Assembly (NCBI GenBank): GCA_021234155.1
Contig: JAJEKV010000019.1
Location: 5,844,284-5,908,283, forward strand
DNA: 64,000 bases
Origin: Isoetes taiwanensis
Taxonomy: Eukaryota; Streptophyta; Lycopodiopsida; Isoetales; Isoetaceae
Direction: 5' to 3'
Of this stretch, positions 1 through 10,130 are shown piece after piece. Position 1 is the first letter of the stretch, and every line of letters starts with the position of its first letter. The notes beneath the pieces are model-generated. The model worked only from the letters and a program-made list of their open reading frames with translations, was not told the DNA's origin and did not search any database. The translations under genes were made by a program, and so were the position numbers.

Positions 1-3000
1 CTTCTTCTTTTTTCTTGTGGTTATAGCGTTTCAGAATAAAGGACTCTCCGTCCATTTACACATAGTTTGAGATCATGCCTGACGAGATTTTAGCTCTAAC
101 CTTTGCAACTCAATGTATACACCAGTTCTAATTCATCTACAGGGTCAATTACGAAGAAGATAAAAATGTATAAGAGAAGGTAATTGAGACTTCCTTCTGC
201 AATGGAGGGAGGCTGTTGCAAAATGGAACATCAATTACCTTGCTCCCACAATATTGGTAATATAGACAAAAACGTAGATGAAGCAAAATGTCTAGGCAAC
301 TCCATTCTCTAAAGAATTGGCGCACTAGGCAGCACCAAAAAGCAACCAATCTACCCAATTATCATATTGCGGTTGAATGAATGTTTTAGACAATGCCTTA
401 AGAAAAACTTGAGAAACTTATACATCTTTCCGATCCAATTATCTATGGTGTTTGAATGAATCAACTAGGAAACGCCTTAGAAATAACTTGCAAATTATGT
501 ATCATTCCAAAAAATATATTTGGGAACAATTTAAATTTGAATTAGGCAATTGTTAAATGAATGTATGTGGGGTCCATTGAAGGGTTAAATAACGTTTGCA
601 AATGCTTTTTACGAAAATTTTAGTTGCAAAAAAAAAGTTTTAATAAAAAGTAGAATGATTGCCAAAGGAAAACCATTGTAAGTCACTAACAAGTCAAGTA
701 AGAAGCTCTCTCGAGGACTTAGGACTTGCCGCAAAGCAAAAAGCTCTCATGGCCAAGCAGCACTTGTACAGCAGGCTTCAGTGGGTCTGCAAAGCGACGA
801 ATTTTCACTTTAATGAATTTGCAGAGGATTCGTGACAATTTTGTTGGTTCAATTTCTTTTTGGAAAGGAAAACCAGTTCAAGGGAAGAAAGGGGCGGAGA
901 CAAAAGGGGAACGAAGAAAAAAAGTAAATAATAATAGTCTAAGAAATAGTATGCATGCTTCACGCTTAGATGGAGGGGGGGGATGATTGCTTGAATCGGT
1001 CATAGACATCTTGTTGGGCTATTGATTCTGCAATGGAATAGACATTGTGTCTTGATTGTGTTTATTTTTGTTAAGTTGTCTATTATCCTTCTATTATATT
1101 CTATATTACACAACAACCAAAAAGACAAAATTAGGCAGATGTTATGTTTAACACACGCTCTACAATCTAATTTATTAATTTTGGCATCATGCACCATGCC
1201 CATGACTGTCTATTAAAAGCCATGAGATAATACCAAATCATGACTTTTTGTGTCTAGGCCCCATGATTTGTCATATATATTGTGGTTGCTTATGGAAGAT
1301 GTTATTTTGGTATATAAAGAAATAAAAAAGCAAAAAATCAACCATAAGCAACCACAACAGTAAATTTTAAAATATATTTTTCTATGGTTGGATATCTCAA
1401 GGCAAACCCACAAACCCAAACCATGACAATGTCTGGTGCGGTCGATTCATTTCTGCACCAGAGCTTGCGGCAGAAGCTTGCTGCAGAAGCTTGCCCCAGA
1501 GCCATTGCAGGTATTTTTTAGAGCAAAGGAGGCTGTAAAGGAGATCCAGCTTTACAACCTCATGCATACCATGCCTGCGGCGGTGAAGCTCACTTTTGAA
1601 GGCCATGCCCATAGCTATTTGGTCAATCCAACCTCCACCATTTTGCCCCCATGGCCTCCGCCACTATCCAAAGAACTTGAACCTTTCATGCACTCCTTCT
1701 AACGTATGCATGAGCTTAAGAACCAGTGACCCAAGACCTAAACCTACTAAAATAGCATCGATCCGAGCCCTCAGATCGCCATTCTGGGCAGGGACGAGCC
1801 ATTATATAAGTACACTCCATATTCGAGGCCAGTTATCGGCGTCTTCTCACAGCAGCACTTCTCTCATTGCCCATTGCTTCATCTCTGATCTTTACAGCCT
1901 ATTTCCACCTTGTTCTTTTGTTTCTTTCCTTGGCCTTATAGCCTATTCCCAATCTGGTGTGTCACTCATTCTGAGCACAAGACTTTTGTTCCTATTGTCG
2001 GTTTCTTTCTCTACATGTTGAAGGGATCATCTAGTAGATAGAATTTGAAGGATTTGGAATTGTTGATGAAATTTTGGGGATTTGGAGCCATATAGACCCA
2101 TCTTTACTTTGATCTTTGCTTTGAAATTAGTTGTAAGCCATGCATCATAGGTTGTTTTGTTAATCTTGATCATACAGATATGGATGCGTTAGGTGATGAA
2201 TTTGAAATTTGAGGGATTTCACATAAATAGATCTTTGGGGGATTTGCTTCATATAGATGGATCTTTGCTTTGAAATTGATATGAAACCCATGCATCATAT
2301 TTCTTTTGTTGATTTATTGCAGTTCGTTTGCACAGGCTAGAGATAAGTTTTTCACATTAGCAAGTTCCTTATCTATGATTGTAGATAGAGGGCATGTTGG
2401 ATCAGATTAGGTGATGTGGCTAAGATTACTTGGATCTGATCATATCAGATCAGGCATAGACTTTGGATTCCTGTTGAGATTATGGGTACATGCGGCATGC
2501 AATTGGAAGGAGTATCTATTGATGCGATGATTCTTCTCGGCCTGGAGCAATCTGTTGCGTCTCTGTCCCGTACTCTTTGATTATGCAGTTTATTGCACCT
2601 AGCTTATTTATATGGAAGATTGATCTTCTCTGTAGGAACTTTAAAAATGGCCACAAAATCATCCATCGATGGAGAACCTCTGCTTCCTGTATCTTTTGAA
2701 GTGCAAATCAGCAAAACTATCGAGAATCCCCTGCAAATCTTTTGAAGTGCAAATCAGCCGCAAATCTATGAAAGACTCTGCAGACCCACTGAAGTGCCTT
2801 CAGATCCACAGAAACTTGCTGCACAGGTGCTACTATGTCAAGGCAGAAACATGTATTACATAATGATAATAAGCAACCTATGTCTCACAATAAATCTTAC
2901 TAGATTAATAGTCATGTTTTTGAATATCCACTTAAAACAAATAGCGTTTTCTAACTCTAAACAAGTATATCAGCCTCGAAATAAGAACATCTAAACAATA

Positions 3001-3308
3001 TATATAGCAACGAAACTTATCTAAATGTGGCCATCATAACATCATCTCCCAAAGTAAGGAATAAAAGAGGCCCAAAAAATACACTGCCTAACTTACCTGT
3101 CTTAATTTCAATATCTTCATAAAAGCTTACTGCGCTACAATGATCTTCCACATATAATTTGCAATGCCGCCTTTTGCAGGTCTTTTGACGTGTCCAGCTA
3201 TGGATAAGCTCTGGAAGTAAACACGCCTCTCCATTCATCCCCTCTTTCATATTCTGCTGCATGAATTTAAAAGGACCTTAAATTCTGCCATGCATATACG
3301 TGGAAAGC
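1..3308. other. Noncoding AT-rich stretch, no supported gene
   Basis: I see no open frame here that resembles a known family; all frames are short and lack protein-like composition. Visible structure is limited to a 15-bp inverted repeat near 1.3 kb, a TATA-like ATTATATAAG near 1801 followed by a pyrimidine-rich leader that could be a plant promoter, and diverged local duplications around 2040-2330 (two paragraphs sharing a 'ctttgctttgaaatt' core) and 2690-2800 (a repeated 'cttttgaagtgcaaatcag' block). The promoter reading is weak because no coding exon follows it. Confidence 0.5.
1281..1356. repeat. 15-bp perfect inverted repeat (hairpin)
   Basis: The arm tgtggttgcttatgg at 1281-1295 is the exact reverse complement of 1342-1356, with a 46-base AT-rich loop. 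It could be a small fold-back element or a hairpin transcript, but no further symmetry was seen outside the arms. Confidence 0.5.
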
Positions 3309-4177
3309 TGATATGGAGCAAGCACGGGAAAGTAGTCCACGGCGAATGGGTTATTGGAATTATGGCAAATATTTTGTAAATGTTATTCCTAAGGTCATCT
3401 AATAATATAAAGGGGCATAGGATAACATATCATGTGGGTGTAAAGAACCATTGATATTCATGGAAGGGGTCGAGGCACTATCATTGGGATGGTTATTGGT
3501 TGAGAAAAAGATCATAGATAATGTCCCATATGATAAGTCATATAATCTAATTAAAGGCAAGGAGATATTTTGGGAAAAAAGACAACTGCCTGCTAAAAAA
3601 GGCTAAAGTTGCAGAGAGATCTATAAATAGAACCAAAACTTTAGTTGGACATATCTCCGCGACCAGAGCTCCGATTGCAACTGCCTGCAAAAAAAAAGGC
3701 TAAAGCCGCAGAGAGATCTATAAATAGAACCGAAACTTCAGTTGGACATATCTCTGCGACCAGAGCTCCGATTGAAGCCAGCTTTAGCTTGTTGGAACCG
3801 TCTCAGAGTCTAGTTTCCGAATTGGGATGGCACATTCCGTAGTTCATCCAGAGGAGAGAGTAATGGCCGAAAAGGTGACAAGGGGTCACAGATCACTGCC
3901 ATAGCGACTTCACAAATCTGCAATTGTTTTTATGATGTGTGGCTACTTGGAGTAGCTAGATTAGTCTGGAAGGCCAATAACCCAAATGCCAGAGCTTTGT
4001 ATTTGCCATAGAGCACTTGTCTTGTGCCATAACCCAGTGGATCCGGTTGGGTGGTTAATGGTGCTGCCATATCATTTGTGCATGAATAAATTTTCTTTAG
4101 TCCAGTGTTCAATTATTTTATTATGATTCTATGATTTTGTGTTGCTGCAACTTCCCAAATATACATGAATTATATCA
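3309..4177 (+). repeat. LTR A of the small non-autonomous element
   Basis: The 869-bp LTR starts TGATATGG and ends TATATCA, the usual TG...CA ends with a 6-bp inverted match. It holds a TATAAATAG box that is present twice because of an internal tandem duplication, giving it about 95 bp more than LTR B. Confidence 0.8.
3583..3774 (+). repeat. Tandem duplication of about 96 bp carrying the LTR core promoter
   Basis: Two adjacent units, 3583-3677 and 3678-3774, each contain a purine-rich lead, TATAAATAG and the following roughly 50 bp. LTR B has one unit only, so this copy gained a second TATA box. The two units differ at a few positions, so the duplication is not brand new. Confidence 0.75.
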
Positions 4178-4974
4178 AGTGGTATCAGAGCGGAGGTTTG
4201 CGATTCTTTTAAGAACCATGGGCAATGGGATCACCAGTGGAATTTGGACTCACTAATATGTGAGAGGAATTAAAGAGATCATAAACGATGGAGCTAGGAA
4301 TTTTCCAGAGGGCCGTAAAGATTATTATTCTTGTATGTGCTGCAAGAACTACTATTAGTTCTTATTTTTGCTGGAGCATGGCAACATAAGGAAGAGGAGA
4401 TTATTATTTTGGGGTTCACAAGAATAGATTTGAATTATCCTAATGGAGTAAAGGCCTTTATACATGAAGTGAAATCATATGATTTTAATATTAGAGCAGT
4501 TAATGGAACTGAGTGGATTTGGTGACTATTGCTGCAAGCGAATCTGGAACATCAGTAACAGAGAAAACTCAGTGCTTTTGTAAATGTTTGAAGTATATGG
4601 ACCGACTTGTTGTGAACGAGTTCGGATTATTGGGGAAACTTTTATGATCCTTTGGGGGATTATGGAATAATAAGGGTGACTGCTAGGTTGTTATGGAAAA
4701 GCTTGTCATGGAGAAGCTTGTCATGGAGACAAGTAGACCACTGCTGTAAAACATTGAGCTCTGCTTTGTCATTATAGCCAAACCACCCGCCATAACCTCT
4801 TGCCATATCTAGAAGTTCATCTTGGTCATTTGAGCCTGTGTAAATTCCAATCTTTAAGTCTGAGAATGGAGTGTATCCTGGATGATCGCGGGGTGATCCT
4901 TCTTGAAAAGGGATGGACTGAAATTGAACGTATCTTGGACGATCGCGGACGATCTATCTTGAGAAGGGATGGAT
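4178..4974 (+). other. Internal region of the small LTR element with PBS and PPT
   Basis: The primer-binding site TGGTATCAGAGC is at 4180-4191. The body has no reading frame longer than about 65 codons and no recognisable gag motif. Near the 3' end a block of about 55 bp containing 'gatcgcgg' and an aagggatgga purine tract occurs twice (about 4875-4974); the second tract abuts LTR B and is the likely polypurine tract. Confidence 0.7.
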
Positions 4975-5746
4975 TGATATGGAGCAAGCACGGGGGAGTG
5001 GTCCACGGCGAATGGGTTATTGGAATTATGGCAAATATTTTGTAAATGTTATTCCTAAGGTCACCTAATAATATAAAGGGCCATAGGATAACATAGCATG
5101 TGGGTGTAAAGAACCATTGATATTCATGGAAGGGGTCGAGGCATTGTCATTGAGATGGTTATTGGTTGAGAAAAAGACCATAGATAATGTCTCATATGAT
5201 AAGTCATATAATCTAATTAAAGGCAAGGAGATATTTTGGGAAAAAAGGCAACTGCCTGCTAAAAAGGGCTAAAGTCGCAGAGAGATCTATAAATAGAACC
5301 GAAACTTCAGTTGGACATATCTCTGCGACCAAAGCTCCGATTGAAGCCAGCTTTAGCTTGTTGGAACCGTCTCGGAGTCTAGTTTCCGAATTGGGATGGC
5401 ACATTCCGTAGTTCATCTAGAGGAGAGAGTAATGGCCGAAAAGGTGACAAGGGGTCACAGATCACTGCCATAGCGACTTCACAAATCTGCAATTGTTTTT
5501 ATGATGTGTGGCTACTTGGAGTAGCTAGATTAGTCTGGAAGGCCAATAACCCAAATGCCAGAGCTTTGTATTTGCCATAGAGCACTTGTCTTGTGCCATA
5601 ACCCAGTGGATCCGGTTGGGTGGTTAATGGTGCTGCCATATCATTTGTGCATGAATAAATTTTCTTTAGTCGAGTGTTCAATTATTTTATTATGATTCTA
5701 TGATTTTGTGTTGCTGCAACTTCCCAAATATACATGAATTATATCA
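4975..5746 (+). repeat. LTR B of the small non-autonomous element
   Basis: The 772-bp LTR is homologous to LTR A and has the same TGATAT/ATATCA ends. It has a single TATAAATAG box near 5288 and is followed by TGGTATCAGAGC at 5749-5760. Confidence 0.8.
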
Positions 5747-5982
5747 AGTGGTATCAGAGCGGAGGTTTGCGATTCTTTTGGAAACCATGGGCAATGGGAT
5801 CACCAGTGGAATTTGGACTCACTAATATGTGAGAGGAATTAAAGAGATCATAAACAATGGAGCTAGGAATTTTCCAGAGGGCCGTAAAGATTATTATTCT
5901 TGTATGTGCTGCAAGAACTACTATTAGTTCTTATTTTTGCTGGAGCATGGCAACATAAGGAAGAGGAGATTATTATTTTGGG
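5747..5982 (+). repeat. Truncated second internal segment
   Basis: This repeats the PBS and the first roughly 235 bp of the internal region seen at 4178-4412. It stops exactly at the start of the gypsy 5' LTR, so the gypsy element inserted here. The continuation of this segment is not found beyond the gypsy 3' LTR. Confidence 0.75.
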
Positions 5983-7963
5983 TGTGACGTTCGGGGCGAT
6001 TATCATACGGGTCCCGGGGCGTATCTTCATCGTTGCCACGTCGCATACCGCCCACTCCGAAGCGTGTACGCGCTAACGTGTAGCCAGGTGGGTAGCCCTA
6101 GGGGGCAACTTGCCAGAAATATGTGCAACTATTAATGTGCACATTTTCCAATGTACACATTTGTGGGCACACATTTCCAAGTGGACACTTCATGCCAAGT
6201 GGGCCACACCCATAGGTGCAATTAATGTGCACATTTTCCAATGTACACATTAATGTGGGCACACATTTCCATGTGGGCACCTTTGGCCACCTAGCCCTTA
6301 AAGGCAAAGTGGGCCCATTTCCAATTATCCCACATGCCCAAAGGGGATAATTGGAAACCCTAGCCAACCCCCTTGTCTATATAGGGTAGGAAACCCTAAC
6401 TTGCCCAATTTCGATTTTAGGGCTTTAGAACTCTGTTTTGGCTGCCTCAACAAATTAAACCGCATCCCGCTACTGCTGGGAGAATTGCATCCTTAGTTTC
6501 CCTTGATTCGAGCGTTTCAGCAGGATGGTCGAGCTCAGGTCAGGAGGAGCCCCTCAAGGATCAGGTATTTAGCCAATTAGATAGTCTAAACCCTATTTCA
6601 GTCATCAAATCAGTAGGGTTAGCCTCTTAGATTGCCCATAGCAGCTCTCTAGATCTCTAGATAGCAGATTCTAACTAAAGAACCTAACTCTATGTTGTAG
6701 ATTAGATCTAGTTCTTTAGTTCTCTGTGAAGTATATGGATGATGTATCTCTATGAACTCCTTGTATTGGGAAGGGGGGTAGAGACCTAAAGCTTTGTAGT
6801 GATGCTCCTAGAGTAGCCTCTCTAGCACACTGTAGATTCGGCCTGTGCACAAGAGCCACACCGGGATGTGGGTGAAGGGGCCAGACTGGCTGGGGTAAAA
6901 GCATGCTACGGTGTACCACTTTTGGAACCCTCAAAAGTACCTACACTGGTACTTTCTGTTTTTTCTTTCTATTAAAATCAATCGAAATTTTTTGAATTGA
7001 AGGTCAATAACATGCCAACCTATAGTACTAGAGGATAACAATACTATTAGCGACTAAAATAAATGAATTAACTCTCAAACTTATTATTTATTGTGGCATT
7101 TATGCAAGTTCCCAGTACCAAGTGTTGGGTACTTTTCTGGGTAGTTTCGCACTCCCTAAAAAGTACTTTAGATGGTACACCCTAGCATGCTTTCACCCGC
7201 TGAGAAGGAGGTTCATGTCCTGACTCTCGAACGATCCCTCTGGTGTGTAAAGCCTACCGGGGATCATTGTGACTAGGTCCAATGGCTTGCCACTGCGTGT
7301 GGGCAAGGCATGGGCTCGACACCCGTGAAGTGGTGTTCACTTTCCAGTGGGTTCAGTCGAATACGGGCAGTGGCCCTCTAGTCACCTTGAGTCAGCATGT
7401 AGATCTCTGGAGGGAGTGATCCCTACCTGCCCCATCGGAACTGGGAGGATGAGCCCATGAGTAGCCCTTTTGGCTATGCATCCGGCGGGCTACAGTCAGG
7501 TCCTGACACTTTTCAGACCACTCCGCAAAGTGTGCACAGGAGGGGCGGATGGAGTGGACAACCCTAAACCATGTTCATATGCCAGCCAAATCCATTGCCA
7601 TGAATTCTGTCTGTAATGAACTCTGGAGACCCAAGCCGTCAGTCATCCCTTTGAGTCTGAGCCTTGGGTAGGATTCCCTATGTGATGTGCTGATCTTTGT
7701 CTATGCAGACATGTGGAGGACCATCCTTCGTGATGGTCATATGATGTTGATGTATGTGCTACTGACATATATGTTTACGCTTCCGCAGCTAGGTAGGCCC
7801 TGAGGGGGACGGGGTGCAATGACCCTTCCACTCTTCCCAATTTGGAACCCGGCCACGGTTGCGGTGTCATGTGGAGGGCCCCAGATTAGCATGGAGCTGG
7901 TATGGGGATGAACTCCTGTTTGTATACGGTGAGGGCACCGATATCACAGTAGGGGACGTCACA
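5983..7963 (+). repeat. 5' LTR of element 1
   Basis: The 1981-bp LTR runs from TGTGACGTT to GACGTCACA. It includes a 306-bp MITE plus a 4-bp target duplication; without them it is 1671 bp against 1673 bp for the 3' LTR. A likely core promoter TATATAG is at 6378-6384, following two diverged tandem blocks built on 'atgtgcacattttccaatg'. The two LTRs differ at many positions, so the insertion is not recent. Confidence 0.9.
6893..7198. mobile_element. MITE inserted in the 5' LTR
   Basis: This 306-bp block is absent from the 3' LTR. Its ends are inverted repeats of about 26 bp that begin GGGT and contain AAAGCATGCTA and GGTGTACCA, with two mismatches. It is flanked by GCTG at 6889-6892 and 7199-7202, which occurs once at the corresponding place in an uninterrupted LTR. 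It encodes nothing. The superfamily is not clear from a 4-bp duplication. Confidence 0.85.
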
Positions 7964-7964
7964 A

Positions 7965-7975
7965 AGGTATCGAGC
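7965..7975 (+). other. Degenerate tRNA-Met primer-binding site of element 1
   Basis: AGGTATCGAGC lies one base after the LTR end. It matches the tRNA-Met PBS of element 2 (TGGTATCAGAGC) except for one substitution and one missing base, and is followed by the shared 'atgttcttgg'. Confidence 0.7.
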
Positions 7976-8164
7976 TATGTTCTTGGAGACCAAGAGCAAA
8001 GACCGCCATGTTCCCAATAGCACTAACTTGATAGGATCCTTAAACCTCGAAAAATGGGAAAAAATTTTCTCATTTTTGTAGTTATGCTAAGCTAGTAACA
8101 GTTAAAATGAATAAAAATGTAAAAAGATTAAAATTGGTCAGCCAACATCCAAAAAAGTAGGGTG

Positions 8165-8231
8165 GTCTCACACGTCGCGCCAGGACCGAAAACGAGATTC
8201 TCAAAATCGGGCTGGGCGCAACGTGTGAGAC
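8165..8231. repeat. Hairpin repeat, copy 1 (upstream of the H3-like gene)
   Basis: The 67-bp unit is bounded by GTCTCACACGT and its perfect reverse complement ACGTGTGAGAC, with inner GCGCC/GGGCGC pairing. It contains the core 'cgaaaacgagattctc'. Copy 3 at 10131-10197 differs at one base. Confidence 0.85.
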
Positions 8232-8364
8232 ATTCAGCTTTGACACCAAAAAGTTGTAAATTACAGTAAAATAACTTGGTAATTCTAATTTTAAGCTAAG
8301 AATCAGTAGAATTAGCATGTTACATGTTCAAAAAGTACAAAATTTAGTAGTGGGTTTCCACGAT

Positions 8365-8434
8365 GTCTCACTGCGTCGCCAAGGGGACCTAAAAACGAGA
8401 TTCTCGAAATCGGGCTGGGCGCAACATGTGAGAC
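8365..8434. repeat. Hairpin repeat, copy 2
   Basis: This 70-bp diverged copy of the unit at 8165 keeps GTCTCAC...ATGTGAGAC ends and the 'acgagattctcgaaatcgggctgggcgc' core in two halves. It lies about 80 bp upstream of the TATA box of the H3-like gene. Confidence 0.8.
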
Positions 8435-8510
8435 CTTGCTTAATTAGATGTTTTAGATGATTTAAGTAACTCAAAAAGGTAGTTAAAAGTTGACCAAAAA
8501 AATTGGCCCC

Positions 8511-8545
8511 TATAAATAGACCTAGACCCCCTCATTTTTCGTGTT
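8511..8545 (+). promoter_or_regulatory. Internal TATA promoter of the H3-like gene
   Basis: TATAAATAG at 8511 is followed about 20 bases later by CCTCATTTTTC, and the H3-like ATG lies 109 bp downstream. The TATA plus CTCATTT pair recurs before three other transposon genes in this window, which argues for a real core promoter rather than chance. No transcript evidence is available. Confidence 0.6.
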
Positions 8546-8619
8546 CTTCCCTAGAACTTCGCTCGTGTTCGCCAAGACGATCTTCTGGCGCTTAGCTCCG
8601 ATCGGCAAACGATCAAATG

Positions 8620-8712
8620 ATGGCCCGTACCAAACAAACTGCAAGGAAGCCTAGCCGGCCGGATCCTCCAATACCGCCCGCCAGAGGATCCTTCGAGAAC
8701 GCCTTCCCATGA
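8620..8712 (+). CDS. H3 tail-like N-terminus of the transposon histone gene
   Basis: This 30-codon open frame begins MARTKQTARKP, identical to the first ten residues of histone H3 after the initiator Met except that Ser10 is Pro. Lys4, Arg8 and Lys9 are kept. It diverges after that and ends at TGA 8710-8712. I infer that it is the first part of the gene completed by the H3 fold ending at 9987, because element 2 joins the same tail to the same kind of linker in one uninterrupted frame. A frameshift at or just before 8710 has broken it in this copy. It follows an internal TATA box by 109 bp. Confidence 0.85.
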   Translation: MARTKQTARKPSRPDPPIPPARGSFENAFP

Positions 8713-9132
8713 AGGCGAATCTTCTTCGAAAGTGATTTGCTGATCGGATCGGAGCGACCGCATGAGCTCGTAGAAGACGGCATCGGGCGGACATCATGCA
8801 CCAAATCCTCGAGGAGATCGCACAGGAGGAGGGAAGAAGCAAAGAGGAGCAGGAGCAGATAGGGCAGTCAGCAAACCAGGAGCAGCCCCAGGAGGACACC
8901 CGCCACGAAGAGCAACAGAGCAAAGCGACCTACCAAGAGCTCCAGAGCAGCCCCTGAGGACACCCGCCCCGCGAGGAATGAGCGGGAGCAGGTGGACCAA
9001 TCAACAGCCCAAGAGCAACCCCAGGCTGAGACCCACCTGCAAGAAGAGCAAGGGAGAGAAGAACAAAGAATGCAAAGACTCACCCTTCCGCCGGGAGGAA
9101 GCCGACCTTGCACGCCTTCATCGCCAGTATGA
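8713..9132 (+). pseudogene. Frameshifted linker of the H3-like gene
   Basis: No single frame is open, but successive frames give a coherent Glu/Gln-rich product (for example IMHQILEEIAQEEGRS near 8794, then EDTRPARNEREQV near 8959) before the frame that opens at 9133. This matches the acidic, charged linker that is intact in element 2, so I read it as the middle of the same gene disrupted by at least two indels. The high-GC minus-strand frames over this stretch are shadows. Confidence 0.65.
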
Positions 9133-9987
9133 AGCCAAAGAGCCACGGAGCGGAGGACTAAGAGTCGGGAAGACGACCACCACCACCACGAAGTCAAGAA
9201 GAGGAAGGCCAAAGCCATCAAGGCAGGAAAAAGGAAAGTGGTGAAGGTCGGGAAGCGAGCAGTGGGCCCCGTCATCAATGAGCCGTCAGGAGAGGAGACC
9301 CCGCCTACCACGGACGACTCGGATGAAGACTACGTGCCAGGCACAGAGGGAGCAAGCTCTTCCAAACCCCCGGTCGTAGAGGAAGAAATCCATGAGCAGG
9401 TAGCACAGGAGCAGGAGGAGGCCGGACAATTGGCGAAGCCCCCACCTTTCCCGACGTGGGATAGGGTTAAAGCCCCGCGACCCCAACGGGAGGCGTATGT
9501 GATAGACCCTGTCAAGGTCTATCAGAAGAGAATTAGGGAGCACAACTCCTATATGGAGAAGTGGGAGGCATACAATGCCTACTTTCAGGAGCATCGGGTG
9601 AGGACAATTGAAGGTGGAGTACCCCCGAAGCAGAACTTGAAGCCACCTCCACCCAGACCCAAGCCTCCCCGAGCACCAGGTAAGAAGCGAAGCAAGAAGA
9701 AGAAGTTGGAGGACAGAGCCCTCAAGGAGATCCGCCACTTCCAGAAGAGTTACGGACTCTTGATCCCGCGGGCGCCGTTCCAACGCTTGGTTCGTGAGGT
9801 AATGCAAGAATACAACACGGACATGCGAGTAACCGACGAAATGTTACTGTGCCTACAGGAGGCAGCAGAAGCAAAAATAGTGCAGCACTTCGAAGACTCA
9901 ACGGCCTGCACGGTGCACGCGAAGAGGGTTACCCTCATGAGGCAGGATATGTATCTTGCCAGGCACATCAAGGGAGAACGCCCTTGA
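9133..9987 (+). CDS. Retrotransposon-borne histone H3 fold protein (C-terminal part)
   Basis: The frame is open from 9133 after a TGA at 9130. It encodes a basic stretch ([16 protein letters not shown]), an acidic Ser/Thr segment, a Trp/Tyr-rich segment ([10 protein letters not shown]), a Pro-rich block and a Lys-rich patch. The final 89 codons align without gaps to H3 residues 47-135, with about 49 identities by eye. Preserved motifs include [30 protein letters not shown] and HAKRVTLM, and the end [10 protein letters not shown] replaces H3 LARRIRGERA. Residues of the H3-H3' bundle (Cys110, His113, Arg116, Asp123) are kept. Loop 1 has the canonical length, unlike CENH3, although Pro at position 63 and Arg at 121 occur in some CENH3s. 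I infer an H3-type nucleosomal or H4-binding protein with an enormous tail. Confidence 0.92.
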   Translation, partial: SQRATERRTKSREDDHHHHEVKKRKAKAIKAGKRKVVKVGKRAVGPVINEPSGEETPPTTDDSDEDYVPGTEGASSSKPPVVEEEIHEQVAQEQEEAGQLAKPPPFPTWDRVKAPRPQREAYVIDPVKVYQKRIREHNSYMEKWEAYNAYFQEHRVRTIEGGVPPKQNLKPPPPRPKPPRAPGKKRSKKKKLEDRALKEIRHFQKSYGLLIPRAPFQRLVREVMQEYNTDMRVTDEMLLCLQEAAEAKIVQHFEDSTACTVHAKRVTLMRQDMYLARHIKGERP

Positions 9988-10130
9988 GATTTTGTAAATA
10001 ACTGTAAAATTTTGTTAATATAAAGAATTTTTGTGTAAATAAAGTGTCAGACCTTGTTTAAATAAGTTAAGATATCGATCCCTAGCTTTTGTTTTAGTTA
10101 AATTGGAGCTTTGAGCAAAATTGAGACGAT

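Larger units (their letters stand above)
3309..5982 (+). mobile_element. Non-autonomous LTR retrotransposon (TRIM/LARD-like), tandem LTR-int-LTR-int
   Basis: Two direct copies of an LTR beginning TGATAT and ending ATATCA are separated by about 0.8 kb without coding capacity. Each LTR is followed two bases later by TGGTATCAGAGC, the primer-binding site for initiator tRNA-Met, and by the same roughly 235 bp of internal sequence. A purine-rich tract, gagaagggatgga, lies directly before the second LTR. The second internal segment is cut off at 5982 by the gypsy LTR. No gag or pol is visible, so the element must have depended on proteins from another family. The repeating order suggests a tandem insertion or unequal recombination between copies. 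Confidence 0.8.

Noticed and set aside
8868-9807. Minus-strand frames of 147 and 173 codons opposite the element 1 H3-like gene
   Set aside because: Shadows of the plus-strand coding region; their composition (Leu/Ser/Cys-rich) follows from the complement of a Glu/Lys/Pro-rich gene.
9133-9987. Element 1 H3-like protein as a centromeric CENH3
   Set aside because: Loop 1 has canonical H3 length without the CENH3 extension, and the tail starts as in ordinary H3. A few CENH3-like residues (Pro at 63, Arg at 121) are not enough.
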